From Parasedimentitalea denitrificans (GTDB taxonomy: Bacteria; Pseudomonadota; Alphaproteobacteria; Rhodobacterales; Rhodobacteraceae), in the NCBI RefSeq assembly GCF_011813015.1, contig NZ_QHLQ01000014.1, forward strand, positions 1 through 64,000: a stretch of DNA of 64,000 nt, given 5' to 3'. Of the stretch, positions 24,047-32,379 are shown piece after piece. Numbering within the stretch: the first letter of the stretch is position 1; every line of letters starts with the position of its first letter. The notes beneath the pieces are model-generated. The model was not told where the DNA came from. It made no database searches and saw only the letters and a program-made list of their open reading frames with translations. The translations under genes and the position numbers were made by a program.

Positions 24047-24424
24047 ATGGCTCTGATTTCCCTTAAAAACACCGTTACGATCGCTCTTTCGGTCAAAGAC
24101 CGACACAAAAGCGCTGAATGGTATGAATCTGTTCTTGGGTTTCAAACGATCTACCACGCTGATGATGCGGGGTGGTCTGAGCTGAAGACCAAATCCGAGG
24201 GTGTCACGCTCGGGTTAGGCGAACATACGCAGCCCGTGCCCGGCAACTGTGTGCCGGTTTTTGAGACCGCTGACTTAGATCGCGACCGAGAGGTACTGGA
24301 AAACGCCTCCATTCGATTTGATGGGCCAACAGTTGTGATAGAAGGCATGGTCAAAACCGCTACCCTGTACGATCCCGATGGGAATGCGTTGATGCTTGCG
24401 GAAGATCTTACAAATGCAGTCTGA
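24047..24424 (+). CDS. VOC (glyoxalase/bleomycin-resistance) family protein
   Basis: A 125-residue small protein with the paired beta-alpha-beta-beta-beta fold of the vicinal oxygen chelate superfamily. Two half-motifs can be seen: VTIALSVKDRHKSAEWYESVLG near the start and PTVVIEGMVKTATLYDPDGNALML near the end. The latter is the usual glyoxalase-like closing segment. Candidate metal ligands are few, so it may bind rather than turn over a substrate; resistance or detoxification is typical. It is divergent from the HxlR-type regulator, which probably controls it. Confidence 0.85.
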   Translation: MALISLKNTVTIALSVKDRHKSAEWYESVLGFQTIYHADDAGWSELKTKSEGVTLGLGEHTQPVPGNCVPVFETADLDRDREVLENASIRFDGPTVVIEGMVKTATLYDPDGNALMLAEDLTNAV

Positions 24425-24460
24425 TCACTCCCCAACATAGATTAGAAACACCATCGCAAC

Positions 24461-24483
24461 AAAAGGCGCCTCCGGGGCCTTTT
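24461..24483 (+). terminator. Intrinsic terminator of the VOC gene
   Basis: An AAAAGGCGCC / GGGGCCTTTT stem with one mismatch and a TCC loop lies 37 bp after the VOC gene stop. Confidence 0.65.
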
Positions 24484-24510
24484 CCAAATCGCTCCAAATG
24501 TTAGCGCCAA

Positions 24511-24618
24511 TCAGCTCTCGCTGAGCGCGACCTTCATGCCTTTGACTTCCTGAATTCATTCGCCAACAGTCTCAACGATTTCGCTGCTGTCACCCTTGAT
24601 CAGACGGTGAGTTTGGAT
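24511..24618 (-). pseudogene. Decayed second fabA 3' end
   Basis: On the minus strand 36 codons align without a gap to the last 36 codons of the intact fabA at 29362. They read IQTHRLIKGDSSEIVETVGE, then a stop, then [14 protein letters not shown] and the final stop. Intact FabA reads [35 protein letters not shown]. The terminal MKVALSES and stop are identical in protein. The rest of the gene is absent. It sits on the fabB side of the inserted TRAP block, where fabA would be expected in the usual fabA-fabB-fabI order. Confidence 0.85.
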
Positions 24619-24643
24619 TTCTGTAAGGCTACTGCACGTCTGA

Positions 24644-24672
24644 CAAAAAAATGACGGCTCGTGAGCCGCCAT
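24644..24672 (-). terminator. Intrinsic terminator of the TRAP-usp operon
   Basis: On the minus strand a stem formed by ATGGCGGCTC and GAGCCGTCAT is followed by seven T. It lies 25 bp past the usp stop. Confidence 0.8.
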
Positions 24673-24696
24673 AAGTTGACCTCGGGGGAGGTTGTT

Positions 24697-25185
24697 TCAG
24701 AGGGGGTGGGGGACAACCATCGTTGGGATGTTTGAGCGCCTAAGGACCCTTTTGACAACTGTGCCTAGGAATGTATGCCCTGTGCCGTGCTCGTGCGTAC
24801 CCATAACGATCAGGCCACAGTCAAGCTCCTTGGCGCGCGTCAGAATTTCCTCGGCAGGATGCCCGTCAACCAGCTCAACAGAACCGACTAACCCGTAGGC
24901 GTCTTTTTCTTCGGCCGAGAGCTTTTTCACAAAGTCTTTCTGGTTTGCCTTCAAGAGCTGCTTGATCGCGCCATGGCGGTTTTTAATCGCTTCTTTACGG
25001 GACGCATCGTCCTGCATGAACATCTGCATTGTCACAATTGCGTCTTGCGTCAATGGTTCCGTCACATGGAGAACATGCAGGTTGGCCTTGCTGGCCTGCG
25101 CTATGCTGAGGGCATAGCGCAGGGCGTTGTCGGAGTTTTCGGACAGATCTGTCGCGACTAGGATATCTTGTATTTTTGGTAGCAT
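24697..25185 (-). CDS. Universal stress protein, TRAP-associated
   Basis: A 162-residue UspA-domain protein. The start IQDILVATDLSENSDNALRYAL is the classical Usp strand-helix. The ATP-binding signature near the C-terminus reads GTHEHGTGHTFLGTVVKRVL (G-2x-G-9x-G-type), so nucleotide binding is likely. It follows the TRAP large permease by 28 bp and closes that operon. In Halomonas the Usp protein TeaD is encoded with the ectoine TRAP transporter TeaABC and modulates it; a similar regulatory role is likely here by analogy. Confidence 0.9.
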   Translation of the reverse strand: MLPKIQDILVATDLSENSDNALRYALSIAQASKANLHVLHVTEPLTQDAIVTMQMFMQDDASRKEAIKNRHGAIKQLLKANQKDFVKKLSAEEKDAYGLVGSVELVDGHPAEEILTRAKELDCGLIVMGTHEHGTGHTFLGTVVKRVLRRSNIPTMVVPHPL

Positions 25186-25213
25186 CGTTTAGCTCCTTCT
25201 CTCTGACCGCGGC

Positions 25214-26554
25214 TCAATATCCAAAGAACCTGGGTAGCCACAGGGATATCTCTGGTACAAAGGCGATGATGAAAATCGCGACGGTGTTGATGAAGGCAAA
25301 CGGCAGAGCTGCCAGCGAGATCTTCTCAATCGAGATGTTCGAGATCCCCGATGCGATGAACAGGTTTTCACCCAGCGGCGGCGTCTGGAAACCAATGCCC
25401 AGGCAACACACCATCACCACACCAAAGTGGATCGGATCGATACCAACGCTATAGGCAACCGGCAGCATGACAGGCACCAAGATCAGGATTGTTGCCAGTG
25501 TTTCCATGAACATCCCAACGAACAGCAGGAAGAAAATCACCAGCGTCCAGATGACATAGATATTTTCGGTAACCGACAACATGCCATCGGCAATAACCGC
25601 AGGAATCTGGTTTTCGACCAACAAGCGCCCAAACACAGTCGCGGTGAACATGATCAACAACACACGACCGGTCAGCCAGGTTGTAGTCTCAAGTGCTGCG
25701 AACAGTTTCTGCCAGCTCAGTTCGCGATAGATGAACGCACCGACAACCACAGTGTAGAAAATCGCAACAATCGCAGCCTCAGTAGGTGTAAAGAAGCCGG
25801 AGTAGATGCCACCCAGGATAACCACTGGAGCCATAAGAGCCCAGAAACCGCGGTACAATTCGCACCAGATTTGGCGAGCGGACCAACCTTTTGCAGATCC
25901 ACTGTAACCGTGCTTTTTGGCCAGAATATAGTTCATGGCCAGAAGGCTGCCGGCGATCAGGAAGGCTGGCATGAAACCTGCGATAAACAGTTTAGGGATC
26001 GAGACTGTCTGGAACTGACCAAATTCTTCAACCGCAGCAGGTGGAGCGGGCATACCTAGGGCAGCAATACCAAAGATGATCAGGGGGATCGACGGTGGGA
26101 TAACAATGCCCAAGCCACCCGATGAAGCTGTGATAGCCGAAGAGAAACTTCTGCCATAGCCACGGTCGATCATAGCGGGGATCATCAGCATACCAACGGC
26201 TGCTGTTGTGGCTGGGCCCGAGCCCGAAATCGCACCAAAGAACAGGCAAGCAAACACAGTTGCAGCTGACATACCGCCTGTGAAAGGCCCGGCAAAGCTC
26301 TCGGCCACATTAATTAATCGCCTAGATAGGCCAGAGGCTTCCATCAATGCGCCTGCAAGAATGAAGGCTGGCAGCGCCATAAGCGGGAATGATCCCACAG
26401 AGGTAAAGGCGATTTGGACGAACTTAATCGGGTTTTCGTCGAGGTACAAAAACGAGATCAGCGTAGACACTCCAAGGGCAACGGTGATCGGAGCCCCGAT
26501 GAACAGCAGAAAGAGAAATCCCCCGAAGAGGATGAGAATGATTTGAGATTCCAT
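25214..26554 (-). CDS. TRAP transporter large permease (DctM family)
   Basis: A 446-residue 11-12-span membrane subunit that carries out sodium-coupled solute uptake. Typical segments are GAPITVALGVS near the start, FFGAISGSGPATTAAVG (about 105-121), GIVIPPSIPLIIFG (about 150-163) and the closing GIGFQTPPLGENLF. Its ATG overlaps the stop of the small permease (TAATG), so the two are translationally coupled. Together with the periplasmic binding protein and small permease it makes a complete TRAP system. Confidence 0.95.
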   Translation of the reverse strand: MESQIILILFGGFLFLLFIGAPITVALGVSTLISFLYLDENPIKFVQIAFTSVGSFPLMALPAFILAGALMEASGLSRRLINVAESFAGPFTGGMSAATVFACLFFGAISGSGPATTAAVGMLMIPAMIDRGYGRSFSSAITASSGGLGIVIPPSIPLIIFGIAALGMPAPPAAVEEFGQFQTVSIPKLFIAGFMPAFLIAGSLLAMNYILAKKHGYSGSAKGWSARQIWCELYRGFWALMAPVVILGGIYSGFFTPTEAAIVAIFYTVVVGAFIYRELSWQKLFAALETTTWLTGRVLLIMFTATVFGRLLVENQIPAVIADGMLSVTENIYVIWTLVIFFLLFVGMFMETLATILILVPVMLPVAYSVGIDPIHFGVVMVCCLGIGFQTPPLGENLFIASGISNISIEKISLAALPFAFINTVAIFIIAFVPEISLWLPRFFGY

Positions 26555-27102
26555 TATGCCTTCTCCAGCTCAAGTTCGGCAGCTTCAGCGCGCACTTCGT
26601 CCAGATCAATGGCGTCCGGATCACGCATGTCTTCGCCCTTGATGATCTTTTTGTAGTTCACCTGAAGAACGCGGAATGTCATCAACGCGAACGCAATCGG
26701 GAGAACGATATAGACCCAGCTAAGGTGGAAGCCCAAGGTTTGGGATGACTGGAACCTGTTCATTTTATTGAAGATAAAGTCGATGGACAGATACACAAAA
26801 TAGACATTGAAGAAGACCCAGAACAGGTCTGCAAATGCCTCGATGTACTTGATTGCGCCCGGTGGCAGGAACTTAAACTGAAAGGTCACGCGGTTATGGG
26901 CGCCCATCTTGGCGGCATAGCTTGCGCCAAAGAAAACGAACCAAACGAACATGTAGATCGAAAGCTCTTCAACCCACGAAAAGGAAAAGTCGAACAGGGT
27001 TCGAACGACCACCTGCAGAAATAGAAGGCAGACGAATATCGCAAGCAACGTGCGACAGATGTAGCTTTCTATGTTGTCAATTACATACCAGAATTTAGTC
27101 AT
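26554..27102 (-). CDS. TRAP transporter small permease (DctQ family)
   Basis: A 182-residue four-span membrane protein. It has the DctQ signature FSWVEELSIYMFVWFVFFGA followed by the KMGAHNRVTF loop. The C-terminal tail is acidic (DPDAIDLDEVRAEAAELELE). It partners the large permease, to which it is coupled by overlapping codons, and is separated from the binding-protein gene by 63 bp that contain a stable hairpin. Confidence 0.93.
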   Translation of the reverse strand: MTKFWYVIDNIESYICRTLLAIFVCLLFLQVVVRTLFDFSFSWVEELSIYMFVWFVFFGASYAAKMGAHNRVTFQFKFLPPGAIKYIEAFADLFWVFFNVYFVYLSIDFIFNKMNRFQSSQTLGFHLSWVYIVLPIAFALMTFRVLQVNYKKIIKGEDMRDPDAIDLDEVRAEAAELELEKA

Positions 27103-27124
27103 TGGCCCCTCACCCTTAGTTGAG

Positions 27125-27146
27125 AAAAGCGCCCGAAGGCGCTTTT
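27125..27146. terminator. Hairpin between TRAP binding-protein and permease genes
   Basis: AAAAGCGCC (27125-27133) pairs exactly with GGCGCTTTT (27138-27146) around a CGAA loop. On the minus strand only a short T-run follows, so it is likely a partial terminator or a 3' stabiliser giving more binding protein than permease. Confidence 0.7.
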
Positions 27147-27165
27147 CGTTTTTTGTTGTTTTGAA

Positions 27166-28173
27166 TTACTCAGAAACGGGGTCACGACCGATGGCAGTCA
27201 GCACAGCGTTCATCTTTTCGATGCCGCCGATGCTGTCGTAGAACTTCGGCCACACGGCCTCGGTTGCCAGGGTGATGAACTCTTCTTCGTTGTTCTCTGG
27301 ATCCGAAATTTCCATGCCGTTTTCCAGCAGGATCTGCTTAATTTCGGCTTCTTTCTCGCGCAGGAATGTGGCGGATGCCGCTGTCGCAGCTTTACCAGCT
27401 TCAAGCACAATGGCCTGATCTTCGGCTGACAGTTCCTGGAACACCTGCTCAGATATGATCAGAGGTTCAATCGAGAAGATGTAACGGATGTTTGTCACGT
27501 ACTTCTGAACTTCGTAGAACTTCATCGCGTTGATGGTGGTGTAAGGGTTGTCCTGACCATCCACAACTTTGGTTTGCAGACCGGCGAATGTCTCAGACCA
27601 AGCCATCGGGGTTGGGCTGATGCCCCATGCCTTATAGGTGTCGATCATGATTTCGTTTTTAGGAACACGGATTACCAGCCCCTTGAGATCGGCAACGGAT
27701 TTGACTGGTTTTTTGGAGTTCGTCAGAACGCGGAAGCCGGTGTAAGTCCATGCAACGATGCGTACACCAGCGTCATTGATTGTGTTTTCTGTTAACTCTT
27801 GACCGATTGGTCCGTTTGTCAGCGTTTCGGCATCTTCCAGGCTCAAGATCACATAGGGCAGAGTGAAAACGCCAACGGATGGTGAAAACGGCGTGATATT
27901 GTTGATCGCCAGCAGTGACATGTCCAATGTACCGATAGCGGCATCATTAACAGTATCCTGTTCAGAGCCAAGCTGACCGTTCAGAAATAGGGTACCTGTG
28001 TGCTTGCCACCTGAAAGCTCTTCAAGGGCATTAACAAAGCCAATACCTGTAGCTTCTTGGCTACTACCGCCACTGTCGCCAACAGCAATCTTAAAGTTCT
28101 TCGCGCTAGCAGGAGCTGCAACCATGAGTGCAGCAATGGCCGCTGCCGTCGATAGGGATTTAATGAATTTCAT
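27166..28173 (-). CDS. TRAP transporter substrate-binding protein (DctP family)
   Basis: A 335-residue periplasmic binding protein. A signal peptide is clear (MKFIKSLSTAAAIAALMVAAPASA-KN). The ligand-anchoring Arg of DctP proteins lies in LKGLVIRVP, and the substrate-loop motif is VVDGQDNPYTTI (usually GQENP). I start at ATG 28173, with GGAGAAG upstream, rather than 28266, which would mask the signal peptide. It is first in the dctPQM-usp operon and divergent from a LysR-type gene. The substrate is an organic acid or similar; which one cannot be read here. Confidence 0.94.
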   Translation of the reverse strand: MKFIKSLSTAAAIAALMVAAPASAKNFKIAVGDSGGSSQEATGIGFVNALEELSGGKHTGTLFLNGQLGSEQDTVNDAAIGTLDMSLLAINNITPFSPSVGVFTLPYVILSLEDAETLTNGPIGQELTENTINDAGVRIVAWTYTGFRVLTNSKKPVKSVADLKGLVIRVPKNEIMIDTYKAWGISPTPMAWSETFAGLQTKVVDGQDNPYTTINAMKFYEVQKYVTNIRYIFSIEPLIISEQVFQELSAEDQAIVLEAGKAATAASATFLREKEAEIKQILLENGMEISDPENNEEEFITLATEAVWPKFYDSIGGIEKMNAVLTAIGRDPVSE

Positions 28174-28251
28174 TTCGTCTTCTCCACTTGTTGAACTGTG
28201 ATTGGCTCGCAGAACGACTCGCCGCCAATCGGAAAGCCACTGACAGTAATT

Positions 28252-28270
28252 CTCAATAGGTTGCATTGAG
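28252..28270. promoter_or_regulatory. Dyad in the LysR / TRAP divergent region
   Basis: CTCAAT (28252-28257) and ATTGAG (28265-28270) form a perfect 6-bp dyad with a 7-bp spacer. The size and position between the divergent lysR and dctP genes suit a LysR-type recognition site. Confidence 0.5.
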
Positions 28271-28323
28271 GGTGTGGTTAATACAAAGTTATTGACGTAT
28301 AGTTTGATGAATTGGAAACATTG

Positions 28324-29241
28324 ATGGCACGAAAATCAGCGAGCAATAAGGTTACTAATGTCGACATAAGGTTGCTCGAGATATTTAAAACAGTTTCGGT
28401 TTGCGGGGGATTTACCGCTGCAGAGTTCGAATTGAATATTGGCAGATCAACAATCAGCAAACATATCTCCGATCTGGAAACTCGGCTTGGCTTTAAGCTC
28501 TGCCATCGCGGGCCTGCAGGGTTTTCTCTGACTTCAGATGGTGAAAACACACTGAATGCCGCAGAAGAATTGTTTCTGTCGCTTGATAGATTTCAAGAGC
28601 GGGTAGATGAGGTGCGCTCCGATTTTTCCGGAAAACTGCGCCTAGCTTGTCTTGATCACTCTTCGACAAACCCAGAGGCTAAGGTTTTTGAGGCGATTCG
28701 AATGTTTCGAGATGCTGCACCTGGTGTCACGCTGGATATATCACTTGAGCCACATAATGTGATTGAAGATGGTGTAATCAATGGGAAATTCAATATCGGA
28801 ATTGTTCCATTGCACCGAAAGTCACCAATGTTGAGATACAGGAGGCTGTATACAGAGGACATGCGACTATATTGCGGTCAGGATCATGAATTGTATGATA
28901 GCCCTATTGAAATTCATGATTTGGTCGAGCTGGGAAAACATGCTTATGCAGGTTTGAATTTCAACTCTCCGAACATGGCAATTCACCACGAGTTAAATTT
29001 GCGGAAGTCAGCATTTGTGCAAAACGAAGAAGCACTTACGCTGCTCGTTCTTTCTGGTCGGTACCTTGGTTTCCTACCCACCCATACCGCGAAGCCATTT
29101 CTCAAAGCAGGACTTCTGCATGAACTGCGCAGCGACACAGCAATTTACACGTCAAACATGTCCGCCATCGTGCGAAAAAGCGCTTCCACCGGCCGGAGGC
29201 TAGGTGTGTTCCTCGACTGCCTTACCGCCGCACATTCATAA
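28324..29241 (+). CDS. LysR family regulator of the TRAP operon
   Basis: A 305-residue LysR-type activator or repressor. The winged helix is in residues about 13-75 (IRLLEIFKTVSVCGGFTAAEFELNIG … LGFKLCHRGPAGFSLT), and the periplasmic-binding-like effector domain follows. The start is taken at ATG 28324; a TTG at 28312 is also possible. It is divergent from the TRAP binding-protein gene, so it very likely controls that operon in response to the transported substrate. Its codon use is AT-richer than the housekeeping genes around it, matching an acquired block. Confidence 0.9.
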   Translation: MARKSASNKVTNVDIRLLEIFKTVSVCGGFTAAEFELNIGRSTISKHISDLETRLGFKLCHRGPAGFSLTSDGENTLNAAEELFLSLDRFQERVDEVRSDFSGKLRLACLDHSSTNPEAKVFEAIRMFRDAAPGVTLDISLEPHNVIEDGVINGKFNIGIVPLHRKSPMLRYRRLYTEDMRLYCGQDHELYDSPIEIHDLVELGKHAYAGLNFNSPNMAIHHELNLRKSAFVQNEEALTLLVLSGRYLGFLPTHTAKPFLKAGLLHELRSDTAIYTSNMSAIVRKSASTGRRLGVFLDCLTAAHS

Positions 29242-29312
29242 CCTAAGCTCGCATCAGTAAACGGTTCTCAAATTGGTCCTGGGGCAGAAGTTGGATTAAA
29301 GAGATGTCCATG

Positions 29313-29340
29313 AAAAAAGAGGCCCAAAGGCCTCTTTTTT
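29313..29340. terminator. Bidirectional terminator between lysR and fabA
   Basis: AAAAAAGAGGCC and GGCCTCTTTTTT form a perfect 12-bp stem with a CAAA loop. Both strands have a T-run, so it can end lysR (+) and fabA (-) transcripts. Confidence 0.92.
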
Positions 29341-29361
29341 GTTTCCAGATGCTACAACTTA

Positions 29362-29871
29362 TCAGCTCTCGCTAAGCGCGACTTTCATGCCTTTGACGTC
29401 GTAGATCACTTCGCCGTCTGCCTCGACGATACCATCGGCAACGCCCATGGTCAGGCGGCGGGTTTGGATCGCTTTGGTGAAGTCAATTTTATAGGTCAGC
29501 ATCTTGCGCTCGGGGCGGACCATGCCAGTCAGTTTGACCTCGCCTACACCCAGAGCATATCCGCGACCCTGCCAGCCACGCCAGCCGAGGTTGAAGCCGG
29601 TCAGCTGCCACAATCCGTCCAGACCAAGACAGCCGGGCATGATAGGGTTGCCGGGGAAGTGGCATTCAAAGAACCAGAGCTCTGGGTTGATGTCGAATTC
29701 AGCCACGATGTGGCCCTTGCCGTGAGCGCCGCCGTCGGCGCTGACCTCAGTGATGCGGTCCATCATCAGCATCGGTGGAGCGGGCAGTTGGGCGTTGCCG
29801 GGGCCGAAAAGCTCGCCTCGGGCGCATTTCAGCAATTCGTCTTTGTCAAAGCTGCTAGGGTAATCAGCCAT
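29362..29871 (-). CDS. fabA: 3-hydroxydecanoyl-ACP dehydratase/isomerase
   Basis: A 169-residue hot-dog-fold enzyme that dehydrates 3-hydroxydecanoyl-ACP and isomerises the product, introducing the double bond of unsaturated fatty acids. The catalytic His71 in [11 protein letters not shown] and Asp85 in LGLDGLWQL are both present. The start is ATG 29871 with AGGAG upstream; a longer frame to 30087 is not homologous. It is divergent from irr. Its usual partner fabB is now 6 kb away with unrelated genes between, and the terminator at 29313 follows it, so fabA is transcribed alone here. Confidence 0.95.
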   Translation of the reverse strand: MADYPSSFDKDELLKCARGELFGPGNAQLPAPPMLMMDRITEVSADGGAHGKGHIVAEFDINPELWFFECHFPGNPIMPGCLGLDGLWQLTGFNLGWRGWQGRGYALGVGEVKLTGMVRPERKMLTYKIDFTKAIQTRRLTMGVADGIVEADGEVIYDVKGMKVALSES

Positions 29872-29992
29872 ACTGGCGCATCTCCTGCCTGAAGTATCAA
29901 ATGTTGTCTGGTTCCATGTAGCATCCTGCCAGAGGGGCCTGCAAGTGCGTGACGCGGGGGCAGGGATAAGAGCACATGTGTAGTTGCGAATG

Positions 29993-30030
29993 AATTTCAT
30001 TTGAAATTGGAGGAAAGAATCCTCTATATA
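29993..30030 (+). promoter_or_regulatory. irr promoter with overlapping AT-rich dyad
   Basis: AATTTCA (29993-29999) and TGAAATT (30002-30008) form a 7-bp dyad around TT. It overlaps TTGAAA (30001-30006), a likely -35, with TATATA at 30025-30030 as -10. The site could bind Irr or another iron regulator and lies between irr and fabA. Confidence 0.5.
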
Positions 30031-30059
30031 TGCACAGCTACACGATGCAGGATCTGCTG

Positions 30060-30476
30060 ATGACGCCAAACAGCGCCCAAATCGCAACCAACTGGCTGGA
30101 AACAGCCGGCCTGCGGCCGACTCGGCAGCGGGTTTCTTTGGCTGAGCTTTTGGTCGGGGATGGCAATCATCGCCATGTTACCGCCGAAAGCCTGTACGAG
30201 TCCGCCCAAACCGAAGGGGCGGTGGTTTCGCTGGCGACTGTCTACAACACTCTTCGTGCCTTTTGTGAAGCTGGGGTTCTGCAGGAAATTACTGTGGATG
30301 GGTCAAGAAGCTATTTCGATACCAACACCCACGACCATCCGCATTTTTTCTGGGAAGATGAGTGCCGTTTGTCGGATGCGCCGGCGGATCAGCTTGTGAT
30401 TCAGCAGTTGCCGGATGCGCCCGAGGGCGTCGAGATTGCCTCGGTTGATGTGGTGATCCGCCTGCGTAAAACCTAA
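30060..30476 (+). CDS. irr: Fur-family iron response regulator Irr
   Basis: A 138-residue Fur-superfamily regulator. The DNA-binding part has [15 protein letters not shown] and [19 protein letters not shown], and the metal/heme region has [12 protein letters not shown]. These features and the divergent fabA match Irr of Rhodobacterales, which responds to iron/heme status in alphaproteobacteria. I prefer ATG 30060 (AGGA seven bases upstream) over 30030 or 30045. An N-terminal heme regulatory Cys-Pro motif, as in Bradyrhizobium Irr, is not seen. Confidence 0.9.
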   Translation: MTPNSAQIATNWLETAGLRPTRQRVSLAELLVGDGNHRHVTAESLYESAQTEGAVVSLATVYNTLRAFCEAGVLQEITVDGSRSYFDTNTHDHPHFFWEDECRLSDAPADQLVIQQLPDAPEGVEIASVDVVIRLRKT

Positions 30477-30483
30477 GATACGA

Positions 30484-31380
30484 TCACATTTTCATTAAAT
30501 GAGTGGCGAGTGCAGCCTGTGCGCCACCAATGAAGGTCTCTTTCGGGGCCTGAATGTGGCTGACCAAAACAATAGGTTCCTCTGCTTCGAGATCAGAAAT
30601 CGGTACGCTGGCTAGTGGTTTGCCGTCGTAGCTGAGTTCGCCGGGTGGCAAGCTGTAGCTAATTCCAATTCCTTCGCCATTCGCAGCCAGACTTCTGAGA
30701 AGCTCCAGCGAAGCGGCGCGGTGGGCAACGCGTGGAACTAGTCCCTTGGATTTGAATAGCGAAAGCATGTGCTGAACCGAGAGCCCTTCCTGTGATAGGA
30801 TTAAAGGGTAGTCCACCAAAGACGCAAGTGTCACGGAAGTCTGCGCCGCAAATGTGTGATCGGGAGTGATCAATGCGTGCGGGGCAACGCGGCCCAATTC
30901 GTGACGATTAAAGCTGCTGTCCAGTCCAAGATCATAGCTGAGCGCCAAGTCGAGCTCGCTTTTGGACAGGGCTGAAATCAGTTGTTCGAATCGGTCAACG
31001 TGAAAGTCGATTTGAACATCAGGCAGGGCGGTGCGCAGAATTTTCAAAGCCGGGGCCAGTAGAAACGGAGCCAAGTCGATAAAACAGCCAAGGCTAAGGC
31101 ATCGCTGGTCGAGGGGCGTCATGTTTGGGGTCTCTAGCAGGGCGGCCTGATCCAGCAATACTTGAGCCTTGGCTGCGAAGTCACGACCCTGGGGTGTCAA
31201 CAGCAATGACGCACCACGCCGTCGCAAAAACAACGGGTGCCCTAAGTGATCTTCGATCCGGGTCAATGCGGTCGAGAGTGCAGGTTGGCTGACATTCAAG
31301 GTGTCGGCCGCCGCCGAGAGGCTGCCATGGCGCGCAACGGCAACAGCATATTCGTAGTGGCGTAGGGTTAGGTATAACAT
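30484..31380 (-). CDS. LysR family transcriptional regulator
   Basis: A 298-residue LysR-type protein. The N-terminal HTH is LRHYEYAVAVARHGSLSAAA … LNVSQPALSTALTRIEDHLG. A LysR substrate domain follows (VQIDFHVDRFEQLISAL … LDLALSYDLGLD). It is divergent from the PhyH-family dioxygenase gene with 99 bp between, so that gene is the probable target. It converges with irr, 7 bp apart at their 3' ends. Confidence 0.92.
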   Translation of the reverse strand: MLYLTLRHYEYAVAVARHGSLSAAADTLNVSQPALSTALTRIEDHLGHPLFLRRRGASLLLTPQGRDFAAKAQVLLDQAALLETPNMTPLDQRCLSLGCFIDLAPFLLAPALKILRTALPDVQIDFHVDRFEQLISALSKSELDLALSYDLGLDSSFNRHELGRVAPHALITPDHTFAAQTSVTLASLVDYPLILSQEGLSVQHMLSLFKSKGLVPRVAHRAASLELLRSLAANGEGIGISYSLPPGELSYDGKPLASVPISDLEAEEPIVLVSHIQAPKETFIGGAQAALATHLMKM

Positions 31381-31479
31381 AAACCTAAGGCTACCTTTGG
31401 AAAATATTATTTGAAACTACATTTAGTTCAACGCAGATTGGGCGCAGCAAAAATACACCTTTAGCCTCAGGAGCCCATC

Positions 31480-32277
31480 ATGGTTCATCCGCTTATCACC
31501 CAAGATCACATCGACCAGTATCAGAAAGACGGGGTTGTATTGATCCGAGGGTTATTTGCCCATCAGGTCGAGACCTTGCGCAAAGGTGTCGCTGCAAACA
31601 TGGCAGAGCCCGGACCCTATGCGTCGAACAATTTCAAAGAAGGCGAGAGTGGGCGGTTCTTTGATGACTATTGTAACTGGACCCGAATTGCCGAGTTCCA
31701 AGACGCTATTAAGGCGGCTCCGGTGGCAGAAGTGGCAGCGGACTTGATGTGTTCAAACTCGGTTCAGATGTTCCATGATCATGTGCTGGTCAAAGAGCCA
31801 GGGACGTCGATGGCAACGCCTTGGCACCAGGATGGCCCCTATTATTTCGTCGAAGGTCAGCAGAATATCAGCTTCTGGTCGCCGCTAGATCCTGTGCGCG
31901 AGGCCTCGTTGCGGTGTGTGGCAGGGTCGCATCGGTGGGAGAAGGAAGTGTTGCCGACCCGCTGGGTTTCAGAGGCGGATTTCTTCCCGGACGAGGGACA
32001 GTACATGCCCGTTCCAGATCCCGAAGCCGAGGGAATGAAAATTCTGGAGTGGGAGATGGAACCGGGAGATGCGGTGGCCTTTAATTACAAAACCCTGCAT
32101 GGCGCGCGCGGCAATACGTCAGACAGTCGCCGCCGGGCGTTTTCACTGAGGTTGGTGGGGGACGATGCGCGTTATGTTGAGCGCCCTGGCCCCACGTCGC
32201 CGCCTTATCCTGGGCATGAGATGGTGCCGGGGCACAGGTTGCGCGAAGATTGGTTCCCGATGTTGCTGCAGCGTTAA
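31480..32277 (+). CDS. Phytanoyl-CoA dioxygenase (PhyH) family protein
   Basis: A 265-residue Fe(II)/2-oxoglutarate oxygenase. The iron-binding triad is His116-x-Asp118 (PWHQDGPYY) and His207 (KTLHGARGN), with a following SRRRAFSLRL segment supplying the 2-oxoglutarate-binding Arg. The family hydroxylates varied substrates, from phytanoyl-CoA to ectoine and phosphonates, so the substrate is open. A CAGGAG ribosome site precedes the ATG. It is probably controlled by the divergent LysR gene. Confidence 0.9.
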   Translation: MVHPLITQDHIDQYQKDGVVLIRGLFAHQVETLRKGVAANMAEPGPYASNNFKEGESGRFFDDYCNWTRIAEFQDAIKAAPVAEVAADLMCSNSVQMFHDHVLVKEPGTSMATPWHQDGPYYFVEGQQNISFWSPLDPVREASLRCVAGSHRWEKEVLPTRWVSEADFFPDEGQYMPVPDPEAEGMKILEWEMEPGDAVAFNYKTLHGARGNTSDSRRRAFSLRLVGDDARYVERPGPTSPPYPGHEMVPGHRLREDWFPMLLQR

Positions 32278-32317
32278 GGGAAGGGGCGCTGCCCCCGCCG
32301 CCCATTGGGCGTCTCCT

Positions 32318-32341
32318 CCGGGATATTTTTAGCCAGATGAA
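32318..32341 (+). repeat. Dispersed intergenic motif, copy 1
   Basis: The core CCGGGATATTTTTAGCCAGA… (24 bp) follows a GGGGCGCTGCCCCC-like hairpin just after the PhyH stop. The same core, in the opposite orientation, is at 36998-37021. Confidence 0.6.
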
Positions 32342-32379
32342 GCGCGGATGCAAAGTGTCGTCTTGTTAGATTTTTTGCG

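Noticed and set aside
24461..24483. Possible regulatory RNA hairpin after the VOC gene
   Set aside because: Position and shape are simply those of an intrinsic terminator.
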